Shown: positions 1 through 6,701 of the stretch, piece after piece | How positions within the stretch are numbered: the stretch's first letter is position 1 | Layout of the letters: every line of letters begins with the position of its first letter | Origin: an uncultured Lachnospiraceae bacterium | GTDB lineage: Bacteria; Bacillota_A; Clostridia; Lachnospirales; Lachnospiraceae | Assembly: GCA_910587495.1 (NCBI GenBank) | Contig: CAJUMT010000003.1 | Location: 1 to 8,615, forward strand | DNA: 8,615 bases | Direction of reading: 5' to 3' | The notes under the pieces: model-generated | What the model was told of the DNA's origin: nothing | The model's input: the letters and a program-made list of their open reading frames with translations, nothing else | Databases searched by the model: none | Made by a program: the position numbers and the translations under genes

Positions 1-1
1 G

Positions 2-1705
2 GAAAGTCTGTTTGCCAGGCTGGGATACCAGAAACTGGCAGACCTGCGGGAGGGGGAAGATTTTAAGGATCTGCCGCCTTTTGTACTGCCCAGGATGCTC
101 TTGATCGTGGATGAGTTCCAGCAGCTTTTTCTGGAAGCCAGTCCCAAAGAGGCGGAGCAGATCCGTCAGATGCTGACTGCCATTGTGAAAAAGGGCCGGG
201 CTACAGGGCTTCATATTCTTTTTGCCAGCCAGGAGATGAGCAACACCCTCTCCCGGTCTGACCTGGCTAATTTTAAGATTCGCTTCGCGCTGAACTGCAA
301 CGTAGGCGTCTCCATGGATGTCATCGGCAACCGGGAGGCTACGAACATCCGCAAGGGTTCGGTGATCTACAATACGTCGGACGGCAATGCGGAGTCCAAT
401 GTAAAATTCCTGGTTCCCTATGTAAAAACGGACATTGAGCCGGGAGCGGAGTATTCTTATTTTGACCAGTTCCTGGCCAGGCAGGTGCAGGCTGCCAGAA
501 TGTTCTCCTACAGCGGCGGACAGGGGTCTTTTAAAAAGCCCCAGAAGTTTTATCAGGAAGACCTGCAGGATCCTTTCCTGAGGGAGGATGCCCAGGAGGC
601 CCTTAAGGCAGGACCGGAAAAACAATATGATTATTTAATAAACCAGAAACAGGAACTGTCTTTAGAAGAAATTTTGGAACGGATACGGGAACACAGAAAA
701 CAGTACTTTGTTCATGGAGAAGAAGGGGTCTTCGAAGTGTTGACGCTTGGGAAATATGTGACTTTTGCCAATATGAACTATGATATCCAGACCCTTTTTC
801 TGGAATATGGACGCAATAAAAACATTCTGGCGGTTTCTCCAAAGGTGGAAGACCTGGTCTATCTGGAAAGACTGTTAAGCTATAATTTCCAGACTTCTCC
901 CAGGCCGGAAATTATTGGGGAACCGTATCACCATCAGGTTTATTCCTTTCAGCCGGGAATCAAGAACCAGTTTCCGTTGGAAGAGACTGTGGGGGCGGAA
1001 TTGTCCTGCGGGAACCCCGATGACTTTGGCCAGCTGCAGATGCATCTGGAGCGGAAAAAGATGATGTACCAGCTGTGCCAGGACTGTGATACGCCGTATG
1101 CGTTCGCCATAGGCAATTATCGGGCGAATCTGGCCAGACAGAGCCGGAATTTTTCTCCGTCAGACGCCGAGAAGATGGAGCAGCAGGCGGAGGAAATCTG
1201 CCAGGAACTTTTTGGCTCTGTATCAATTGAAGAGATTCCCCAGGCCTGCCAGGCTATCCTGGACAGTGATTACAATATGGTGGAACAGCAGCTGGCGAGA
1301 AACCTTATGATGTTTTATGAATACAGGCAAAATATGTATAAAGCGTTTCCGCCGACAGTGGTCTGGGTGATCGGCATTGATTCTGTGGAACGGGTGCCGG
1401 AATGGCTTATGGCCGGGATGAAAAATTCTCTGGACTACCATGTGCTGTTTATCGTCATGGCAAATTCGGAGTTTGACCAGATGGCTCAGATGGCGAAATG
1501 CTGCGACTATATTTTCGCAGGAGGCAATAATGCCAGAATATATGACCGGCTGCAGATAAACTATACCCACAAGGAAGCGGATTCTATTGTGCTGGATTTG
1601 AATATCAGGAGTATGGATGAGAACAGAAGTTTTAAGAAATATAAATGCAGAAGCTTTGAGAGAAAGACTGCCAGAAGAATCAATTTTGATCAGATTATTG
1701 GATGA
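2..1705 (+). CDS. FtsK/SpoIIIE-type ATPase, C-terminal part (5' end outside window)
   Basis: This is an open frame from the window edge (first full codon at 2) to TGA 1703-1705, with 567 residues visible and the start missing. Near visible residues 32-39 lies a Walker B segment, MLLIVDEF. About 35 residues later comes an ILFASQ segment (about 72-77), then a KIRFAL stretch, matching the order of the FtsK/SpoIIIE motor core (compare the ATQ and RIAF segments of SpoIIIE). The matching Walker A must lie upstream of the window. After a linker rich in E, K and Q (about 140-240), a second domain begins at ILAVSPKVED (about 275-284) and has a VVWVIGID strand (about 453-460). That resembles a further RecA-like fold, but I see no GxxxxGKT, so it looks degenerate. 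Tandem motor domains of this kind occur in EssC-type type VII secretion ATPases; that assignment is inference. No membrane segment is in the visible part. The L7/L12-like gene follows after 15 bases. Confidence 0.85.
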   Translation, partial: ESLFARLGYQKLADLREGEDFKDLPPFVLPRMLLIVDEFQQLFLEASPKEAEQIRQMLTAIVKKGRATGLHILFASQEMSNTLSRSDLANFKIRFALNCNVGVSMDVIGNREATNIRKGSVIYNTSDGNAESNVKFLVPYVKTDIEPGAEYSYFDQFLARQVQAARMFSYSGGQGSFKKPQKFYQEDLQDPFLREDAQEALKAGPEKQYDYLINQKQELSLEEILERIREHRKQYFVHGEEGVFEVLTLGKYVTFANMNYDIQTLFLEYGRNKNILAVSPKVEDLVYLERLLSYNFQTSPRPEIIGEPYHHQVYSFQPGIKNQFPLEETVGAELSCGNPDDFGQLQMHLERKKMMYQLCQDCDTPYAFAIGNYRANLARQSRNFSPSDAEKMEQQAEEICQELFGSVSIEEIPQACQAILDSDYNMVEQQLARNLMMFYEYRQNMYKAFPPTVVWVIGIDSVERVPEWLMAGMKNSLDYHVLFIVMANSEFDQMAQMAKCCDYIFAGGNNARIYDRLQINYTHKEADSIVLDLNIRSMDENRSFKKYKCRSFERKTARRINFDQIIG

Positions 1706-1720
1706 AGAGGGAGGTAAGCG

Positions 1721-1960
1721 ATGAGTTTTGCTTTAGAGACATACAGCGTAGTGCTGCTTTCTGCCGGTGAGAACAAAATAAAGATTATCAAAGTGTATAG
1801 GGAAGTGACAGGCCAGGGTTTAAGTGAAGGGAAGGATGCGGTTGAGAACGTACCGTCGGTAGTGATATCTGGCCAGAATCTGGAAACCTGCCGGAAAGTT
1901 ATGGAAGCCTTTGAGAATCAGGGGGCTGTAGCGGAAATCAGGAAAGATTCATGTTCTTAA
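1721..1960 (+). CDS. Stand-alone ribosomal protein L7/L12 C-terminal-domain-like protein
   Basis: A 79-residue protein starts at ATG 1721, with AGGGAGG at 1708-1714 six bases upstream. It aligns along nearly its whole length with the C-terminal domain of bL12: a YSVVLLSAG strand, NKIKIIK, then REVTGQGLSEGKDAVE and a final helix-strand ending AVAEIR. By my alignment from memory, the positions equivalent to E. coli K65, I69, K70, R73 and K84, on the face that contacts translational GTPases, are all kept. The N-terminal dimerisation domain and hinge of true bL12 are absent, so this is not the ribosomal stalk protein and should not assemble on L10. It probably shares a transcript with the FtsK-like ATPase gene ending 15 bases upstream. 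Its role is unknown: it could be a small partner of the ATPase or a domain reused as a protein-binding module. The fold assignment is fairly sure; the function is not. Confidence 0.8.
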   Translation: MSFALETYSVVLLSAGENKIKIIKVYREVTGQGLSEGKDAVENVPSVVISGQNLETCRKVMEAFENQGAVAEIRKDSCS

Positions 1961-1993
1961 TGCGGAAAAAGGTGGAAGCTGTAGTCCAAACTT

Positions 1994-2033
1994 CAGACAG
2001 CGGTGTGATCAGATGAGACCACACCGCTGTCTG
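1994..2033 (+). terminator. Strong hairpin, probable terminator after the FtsK/L12-like unit
   Basis: A perfect 14-bp inverted repeat has arms at 1994-2007 (cagacagcggtgtg) and 2020-2033, with a 12-base loop that can add two more pairs beyond one mismatch. It starts 33 bases after the L7/L12-like stop and lies just before the next promoter, which fits a transcription terminator. The following T-run is weak (gcatttaa), so termination may be imperfect, or the element may do something else. Confidence 0.6.
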
Positions 2034-2048
2034 CATTTAACACAACTA

Positions 2049-2078
2049 TTGACGATAACCTTATATTTCCAGTATAAT
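2049..2078 (+). promoter_or_regulatory. Sigma-A-type promoter for the FIST-MCP-prfC unit
   Basis: A TTGACG -35 box lies at 2049-2054 and a perfect TATAAT -10 box at 2073-2078, with an 18-base spacer. Transcription would start near 2085, giving a leader of roughly 20 bases before the GTG start at 2107. Its position directly after a terminator-like hairpin supports a new transcription unit. A short inverted repeat (ttata 2061-2065, tataa 2073-2077) overlaps the spacer and -10 box; no recognised operator was found. Confidence 0.8.
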
Positions 2079-2106
2079 CATAGCATTGAAAGAAAGGAGT
2101 GACGTA

Positions 2107-3162
2107 GTGAGGCAGTTTTTTGGCTCGAGCCAGCGCGGAAATTTAAAAGAGGCAGTACAGGGATTAGTGCATCCTCAGGCGATCCTGCTGATGTCTAACG
2201 ACAGACAGTTTGACGCACATGTAAAAGAACTTGAAGAGTTATATCCGGGAGTGCCCAGTATTGGATGTATAGGAATGAGTTATGATACCCGGGTTGTGGA
2301 AAAAGGGGTCAGCGTAGTTGCATTCCTGGATGGAGTAAAAGCGGTTGCCAATGTATTGGAACAGGTATCTGTCATGCCGGTGCGGTATATCAGACGCCTG
2401 GAACAGGATATAAAGGAGGCGGACGGCGCCCAACGGGATACGGTCTGCATTGATTTTTGCTCTGGAAATGATGCCTGTGTGCTGACGACTATCCATACGG
2501 CTTTAAAACAGAAGAAGATATCTCTTGTGGGTGGAACGGGCGATGCAGGCAGAGTTTCTGCCAACGGAGAGGTATACAAAGACGCAGTCGCCTATGTGCT
2601 GGTTAAGAATCTGAACGGACGGGTTAAAGCGTACAAAGAAAATATTTACCACAGGATGGGAGATTACAGCTTTATAGCTTCCGGAACAGACAAATCCAGA
2701 TACATAATCGGCGCTTTAAATGGGCAGCCTGCCAGACAGGTATATCAGAATATCCTTCATGTGACAGAACAGCAGATTCAGACACAGACTTTTAAGAATC
2801 CTTTTGGAAAAGTGAATGGGGAGGATATTTGTATCATTTCTATCAAAGAAGTGGACGGGAATGCTCTGGCATGTTTTCGACAGGTCAATGATTCAGATGT
2901 ACTGATCATGCTGGAGCTGGGAGATTATAAGGAGACTGTCAGGAATACAATTCGGACCATACGCAAGGATTTTCCGCGTCTTTCGGCCGTGTTTTCTGTC
3001 AATTGCCTGTTTCGGTATAAGCTTTTTACAGAACATCATTACATGGACGAATATTTAAAGCAGATGGGAACGCTTGGCTGTCATGCCGGCCTGGTTGGTT
3101 ATGGAGAACATTATAACAATCGGTTTGTCAATCAGTCTATGACTTGTGTGGCATTTGAGTAA
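2107..3162 (+). CDS. FIST-domain sensory/signal transduction protein
   Basis: This encodes a 351-residue cytoplasmic protein with FIST_N and FIST_C character. The N-terminal half carries PSIGCIG (about 50-56), the IDFCSG strand (about 115-120) and the glycine-rich VGGTGDAG (141-148) followed by GEVYKDAVAYVL, as in FIST_N domains. The C-terminal end has SAVFSVNC (about 293-300), then GLVGYGEHYNNRFVNQS and a final hydrophobic strand, as in FIST_C. FIST domains are thought to be ligand-binding sensory modules, possibly for amino-acid-like molecules; the ligand here is unknown. No signal peptide or membrane segment is seen. I start it at GTG 2107 because AAGGAG (2094-2099) sits seven bases upstream. 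A TTG at 2086 would contain that site inside the gene and lie at the transcription start. It is the first gene after the promoter, and the chemoreceptor-type gene follows 19 bases after its stop, suggesting a sensor-output pair. Confidence 0.85.
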   Translation: MRQFFGSSQRGNLKEAVQGLVHPQAILLMSNDRQFDAHVKELEELYPGVPSIGCIGMSYDTRVVEKGVSVVAFLDGVKAVANVLEQVSVMPVRYIRRLEQDIKEADGAQRDTVCIDFCSGNDACVLTTIHTALKQKKISLVGGTGDAGRVSANGEVYKDAVAYVLVKNLNGRVKAYKENIYHRMGDYSFIASGTDKSRYIIGALNGQPARQVYQNILHVTEQQIQTQTFKNPFGKVNGEDICIISIKEVDGNALACFRQVNDSDVLIMLELGDYKETVRNTIRTIRKDFPRLSAVFSVNCLFRYKLFTEHHYMDEYLKQMGTLGCHAGLVGYGEHYNNRFVNQSMTCVAFE

Positions 3163-3181
3163 AGAGGGAGGATGGGAAAGC

Positions 3182-4132
3182 ATGCAGTTATGGAGAAAGA
3201 AACAGAAGAAAACCGGTAAAGAATACAAAGAAGAAAAAGGGCTGTATTCGGTTGTTTATGTGACAGATGTTCTGAAAGATTATCAAAAGGAGCTTGTACA
3301 AAAAGAAGTAGAATCATTGTGGGAATTAAATCTGATAGGAAGTTCTTTTGACGGCGTGTTAAAAGAGGCAACACAGTTTCAGGATAAGCTGCAGGAATTT
3401 GAACAGACATTTGAGACGATCAATCAGACGTCCGGACAGTTTGAGGGAGTAAAAGAAGAGATCGGCGCGTCGGTGGAACAGGCGCAGGAAAAAGTGGAAA
3501 ATTTAAGATCCAATTCCTTGCAGGTGGAAACTTGTTTTGACCAGATGGAAAATACATTTGAGGAACTTTTGGCCTCTGTAGACAAGATCAAACAGTGTAT
3601 GAGCAGTATTGTATCTATTGCGGATCAGACAAACATACTTGCAATCAATGCGTCGATTGAAGCGGCCAGGGCCGGGGAGAAAGGAAAAGGATTTGCCGTG
3701 GTGGCGGCAGAGGTGAAAAAACTTGCGGATGAGATCAAACTTCTGGCAGGAGATGTAGACGTAGGTATTCATGAAGTAGAATGCGGTACAGGCGAATTGA
3801 ATGCCAGTATTGGCATTTCCAGGCAGGCTCTGGGGCATAATATAGAAAAAGTGAATGAGACCGGTGTGACATTTGATAAAATTATGGAAGCGGCCGGAGG
3901 AGCCGCAACCGTACAGTCAGAGATCACAGATGTGATAGATAATTCCAGAAAGGCTCTCGGGGTGCTGTGCAGCTTTTTCGAGCAGATCGAAAGTCAGTAC
4001 CAGGTAGTGGTGAAACACATTAAGACAGCAAGCCTTTTGGGAACTACAAAAAGCGCTATGTTTGAAGATGTTGACAATCTTCTGTCTCAGATCGCACCGA
4101 TCGTGAAGGAGGAAGAATGTGGCGGACATTAA
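3182..4132 (+). CDS. Soluble methyl-accepting chemotaxis-type signalling protein
   Basis: This encodes a 316-residue protein whose core (about 146-184) is the highly conserved chemoreceptor hairpin tip: IADQTNILAINASIEAARAG, then EKGKGFAVVAAEVKKLADE. That segment contacts CheA and CheW in chemoreceptors. Long heptad-rich helices flank it on both sides (about 60-145 and 185-300). There is no signal peptide, transmembrane helix or HAMP domain, so it should be cytoplasmic. The first 60 residues are basic and then mixed, and match no input domain I recognise. The arms are short for a chemoreceptor and there is no C-terminal NWETF-type pentapeptide. The start is ATG 3182, with GGGAGG (3166-3171) ten bases upstream; an earlier in-frame GTG at 3146 would overlap the FIST gene and lacks such a site. 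Pairing with the FIST gene suggests FIST supplies the input. No cheA or cheW is in the window, so the output is unknown. Confidence 0.85.
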   Translation: MQLWRKKQKKTGKEYKEEKGLYSVVYVTDVLKDYQKELVQKEVESLWELNLIGSSFDGVLKEATQFQDKLQEFEQTFETINQTSGQFEGVKEEIGASVEQAQEKVENLRSNSLQVETCFDQMENTFEELLASVDKIKQCMSSIVSIADQTNILAINASIEAARAGEKGKGFAVVAAEVKKLADEIKLLAGDVDVGIHEVECGTGELNASIGISRQALGHNIEKVNETGVTFDKIMEAAGGAATVQSEITDVIDNSRKALGVLCSFFEQIESQYQVVVKHIKTASLLGTTKSAMFEDVDNLLSQIAPIVKEEECGGH

Positions 4133-5699
4133 AACAGAAATAGAAAAACGTCGGACTTTTGCGATCATATCTCACCCGGATGCGGGTAAGACAACATTGA
4201 CGGAAAAGTTTTTATTATATGGAGGCGCCATTAATCTGGCAGGTTCGGTTAAGGGAAAGGCAACAGCCAGGCATGCGGTTTCTGACTGGATGGAGATTGA
4301 GAAGGAGAGAGGAATTTCAGTCACGTCGTCTGTCCTTCAGTTCAATTATGACAATTATTGTATCAATATTCTGGATACGCCGGGACATCAGGATTTCTCA
4401 GAAGACACTTACCGGACGCTGATGGCTGCGGACTCCGCGGTCATGGTTATCGACGGTTCTAAGGGTGTGGAAGCCCAGACCAGGAAACTTTTCAAAGTAT
4501 GCGTGATGCGTCACATCCCCATCTTTACTTTTATCAACAAGATGGACAGAGACGCCATGGATACTTTCGAACTTTTAGACGATATAGAAAAAGAGCTTGG
4601 CATTGCCACCTGTCCGGTCAACTGGCCCATCGGTTCCGGTAAGGAATTTAAAGGGGTCTATGACCGTACCAGCCGGAAGATCCATGTGTTCTCCGATACG
4701 GAGAAGGGAACGAAAGAAGGAGAAGACCGCGTACTATCGGTGGAGGAAGCGGACGGCGTACTTTTGGAAGGCCAAAAGGAGAAGCTTTTGGAAGAGATTG
4801 AGCTTCTGGACGGGGCCAGTGCGGAATTTGATCAGGAGTTGGTGGATCATGGAGAACTTTCGCCGGTGTTTTTTGGCTCTGCCCTGACGAATTTCGGCGT
4901 GGAAATCTTCCTTAAATATTTCCTGGAGATGACAACTTCGCCCCTTCCCAGAAAGTCGGGCGATACGTTGGTAGATCCTATAGAAGAAAGTTTTTCAGGT
5001 TTTATATTTAAAATTCAGGCCAATATGAACAAAGCGCACAGAGACAGGATCGCATTTATGCGTATCTGTTCTGGAAAGTTCGAGGCGGGTATGGAGGTTC
5101 TGCATGTGCAGCCGGGCAAAAAGATCCGTTTATCCCAGCCTCAGCAGATGATGGCGCAGGACCGTAAGATCGTGGAGGAAGCGTATGCGGGGGACATTAT
5201 CGGCTTGTTTGATCCGGGTATTTTCTCCATCGGTGATACGGTATGTATGCCCGGCAGACAGATCAGATATGAAGGAATCCCTACTTTTGCTCCTGAGCAT
5301 TTTGCCAGGGTGCGTCAGGTAGACACCATGAAGCGCAAACAGTTTATTAAAGGGATTGAACAGATCGCCCAGGAAGGCGCGATCCAGATCTTTCAGGAAT
5401 ATAATACGGGTATGGAGGAAATTATTGTGGGTGTTGTGGGCGTTTTGCAGTTTGATGTGCTGAAATATCGCCTGAACAATGAATATAATGTGGAGATTCT
5501 GTTAGATAATCTGCCCTATGAACATATCCGCTGGATAGAAAATGAAGATATTGACATGGATAAAATAAACGGGACATCCGATATGAAAAAAATCTGCGAT
5601 CTGAAAGGTCGTCCGCTACTTCTGTGGATTAACAGCTGGAGCGTTAATATGACGCTTGATCGTAATGAAGGATTGAAATTGTCGTCCTTTGGCCGTTAA
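4119..5699 (+). CDS. prfC: Peptide chain release factor 3 (RF3)
   Basis: A translational GTPase of 526 residues, the usual RF3 length, that recycles RF1/RF2 from the ribosome after peptide release. All GTPase motifs are visible: G1 HPDAGKTT (19-26), G2 around RGISVTSS (64-71), G3 DTPGH (86-90), G4 NKMD (140-143) and a G5-like GSALTNFG near 250. The domain II segment begins around FSGFIFKIQANM, and the C-terminal RF3 region includes VVGVLQFDVLKYRL and ends with LLLWINSWSV and NEGLKLSSFG. The SHPDAGKTT opening and full-length C-terminus favour RF3 over EF-G or TypA. Translation starts at GTG 4119, with AAGGAGG (4106-4112) six bases upstream; the gene overlaps the signalling gene by 14 bases in another frame, so translational coupling is likely. 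I see no separate promoter for it. RF3 is patchily distributed in bacteria, so its attachment to a signalling pair is notable. Confidence 0.95.
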   Translation: MADIKTEIEKRRTFAIISHPDAGKTTLTEKFLLYGGAINLAGSVKGKATARHAVSDWMEIEKERGISVTSSVLQFNYDNYCINILDTPGHQDFSEDTYRTLMAADSAVMVIDGSKGVEAQTRKLFKVCVMRHIPIFTFINKMDRDAMDTFELLDDIEKELGIATCPVNWPIGSGKEFKGVYDRTSRKIHVFSDTEKGTKEGEDRVLSVEEADGVLLEGQKEKLLEEIELLDGASAEFDQELVDHGELSPVFFGSALTNFGVEIFLKYFLEMTTSPLPRKSGDTLVDPIEESFSGFIFKIQANMNKAHRDRIAFMRICSGKFEAGMEVLHVQPGKKIRLSQPQQMMAQDRKIVEEAYAGDIIGLFDPGIFSIGDTVCMPGRQIRYEGIPTFAPEHFARVRQVDTMKRKQFIKGIEQIAQEGAIQIFQEYNTGMEEIIVGVVGVLQFDVLKYRLNNEYNVEILLDNLPYEHIRWIENEDIDMDKINGTSDMKKICDLKGRPLLLWINSWSVNMTLDRNEGLKLSSFGR

Positions 5700-5707
5700 T
5701 TTCCCCC

Positions 5708-5736
5708 TTTTCAAAAACTGTAAGTTTTGTTATACT
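5708..5736 (+). promoter_or_regulatory. Probable extended -10 promoter for the Asp23-family gene
   Basis: TGT followed by TATACT (TG at 5728-5729, -10 at 5731-5736) forms an extended -10 element. A weak -35 (TTTTCA, 5708-5713) sits 17 bases upstream. It lies in the 92-base gap between prfC and the Asp23-family gene, about 55 bases before the ATG. A second TATAAT at 5740-5745 has no usable -35. Confidence 0.5.
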
Positions 5737-5791
5737 GTCTATAATGAAGTTCCGGCAGGTACGGGACGTAAGATGCAGGAGGTATACAGGG

Positions 5792-6166
5792 ATGGAAAAA
5801 TTAGATAGAGCGACACATCCGCTTCCGGTGGATGAAGATATGGGCGAAGTGCAGATCGCTGACGAGGTGGTCGCGATTATCGCAGGTATGGCGGCGACGG
5901 AAGTCAAAGGCGTTGCGTCCATGGTGGGAAATATTAAAAACGAACTGGTTGCGAAGATGGGGATGAAGAGTCTTTCCAAAGGCGTCAAAGTAGAAGTGAC
6001 AGATGCCGATGTGAAAGTGGATCTTGCTCTTAATATCGCATTTGAGGCAAATATTCTGGAAGTATCGAAGATCGTCCAGGATAAAGTAAAATCGGCCATT
6101 GAAAGCATGACCGGCATGGAAGTGTCCAGAGTGAATGTCCGTGTGGCCGGCGTAGTTTTAGAGTAG
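5792..6166 (+). CDS. Asp23/Gls24 family protein (YqhY-like)
   Basis: A 124-residue protein of the Asp23/Gls24 (DUF322) family. The typical pattern is present: an acidic N-terminus, then GEVQIADEVVAIIAGMAATEV, a GVASMVGN turn, GVKVEVTDADVKVDLALNI, and the closing half with IVQDKVKSAIESMTGMEV and VNVRVAGVVLE. There is no signal peptide or membrane helix, so it should be cytosolic or peripherally associated. Members have been tied to envelope stress; the B. subtilis homologue YqhY sits just upstream of nusB, exactly as here, and has been linked to fatty acid synthesis control. The start is ATG 5792, with AGGAGG (5777-5782) nine bases upstream; an in-frame ATG at 5744 lies inside the promoter region and has no ribosome binding site. 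The accB/accC genes that precede yqhY in Bacillus are replaced here by prfC. Confidence 0.9.
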   Translation: MEKLDRATHPLPVDEDMGEVQIADEVVAIIAGMAATEVKGVASMVGNIKNELVAKMGMKSLSKGVKVEVTDADVKVDLALNIAFEANILEVSKIVQDKVKSAIESMTGMEVSRVNVRVAGVVLE

Positions 6167-6202
6167 CAGTCAGGGCAGTATAGAAGCTGCCGTCCAACGC
6201 AG

Positions 6203-6221
6203 GAGCCCGCCTGGCGGGCTC
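6203..6221 (+). terminator. GC-rich hairpin between Asp23 gene and nusB (terminator or attenuator)
   Basis: The arms gagcccgc and gcgggctc form an 8-bp GC-rich stem with a three-base loop, followed by ttgtt. This looks like a short intrinsic terminator with a poor T-run. It lies 36 bases after the Asp23-family stop and 63 bases before the nusB start. A smaller hairpin (ggcag 6174-6178, ctgcc 6187-6191) precedes it. I see no good promoter between it and nusB, so some read-through would be needed for nusB expression. Confidence 0.6.
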
Positions 6222-6284
6222 TTGTTCCGTATGATGATTGAAATTTTTGCAGACACTGTTTCAGTTGTTTTCCTGGAGGCAAGG

Positions 6285-6701
6285 ATGAAAAGAAGAGAAC
6301 AAAGAGAGTGTATTTTTCAGCTCCTTTTTCGTGTGGAATTTAACAATCGTGAGGAGATGGAAGAACAGGCCGGTCTGTTCGTGGAAGATCTAAAAGAGGA
6401 AAACGAAGTAAAAGAAGAGGACGAAAACTATATTTTTGAAAAATATAAAAAGGTGATCGAGGAGATTCCAAAGATCGACGCTTTGCTTGAAGAAACGTCC
6501 AAAGGCTGGAAGACTTCCCGTATGGGAAAGGTAGAGCTGACGATTCTTCGTCTGGCGGTATATGAGATGAAGTTTGATGAGGATATTCCGGAAAAAGTGG
6601 CCATCAACGAGGCCATTGAGCTTTCTAAAAAATTCGGCGGGGACGACGCGCCAGGGTTTGTCAACGGAGTGTTGGCCAAGCTGGCGGGGAAAAAGCAGTA
6701 A
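6285..6701 (+). CDS. nusB: Transcription antitermination factor NusB
   Basis: A 138-residue protein of normal NusB length. With NusE (ribosomal protein S10), NusB binds boxA RNA in rRNA leader transcripts to suppress premature termination. The N-terminus MKRREQRECIFQLLFRVEF matches the usual opening of the family (R-x-x-A-x-Q-x-L-F-type). The C-terminal half shows the all-helical core: a VELTILRLAVYEM stretch, then EKVAINEAIELSKKFG, and FVNGVLAKLA near the end. The start is ATG 6285, with GGAGG (6275-6279) five bases upstream; an in-frame TTG at 6222 lies in the hairpin and is unlikely. The middle (about residues 22-55) is unusually rich in E and K. The stop TAA shares its last A with the ATG of xseA, so the two are translationally coupled. 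Confidence 0.95.
   Translation: MKRREQRECIFQLLFRVEFNNREEMEEQAGLFVEDLKEENEVKEEDENYIFEKYKKVIEEIPKIDALLEETSKGWKTSRMGKVELTILRLAVYEMKFDEDIPEKVAINEAIELSKKFGGDDAPGFVNGVLAKLAGKKQ

Noticed and set aside
2086..2106. In-frame TTG start seven codons before the chosen FIST start
   Set aside because: The ribosome binding site AAGGAG (2094-2099) would fall inside the gene, and the TTG lies at the predicted transcription start. GTG 2107 has ideal spacing.
3146..3181. GTG start adding 12 residues to the signalling protein
   Set aside because: It overlaps the FIST gene and has no ribosome binding site. GGGAGG precedes ATG 3182 instead.
4071..4099. Perfect TTGACA -35 box near the end of the signalling gene, as a possible prfC promoter
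   Set aside because: At 16-18 base spacing the downstream sequence (around gcaccg) does not resemble a -10 box, so it is treated as chance coding sequence.
5712..5729. AT-rich hairpin (aaaact/agtttt) after prfC as a terminator
   Set aside because: The stem is about six A-T-rich pairs with no T-run after it, and it overlaps the extended -10 promoter. It is too weak to call.
5740..5745. TATAAT as the main -10 box for the Asp23-family gene
   Set aside because: No acceptable -35 box or TG extension is found at the right distance; the TGTTATACT just upstream is better.
5644..6282. Long antisense open frame of 212 codons opposite the Asp23-family gene
   Set aside because: It covers the complement of a clear family gene, runs through a promoter and a hairpin, and the translation resembles no protein I recognise (Ser/Thr-rich, as expected from antisense reading).
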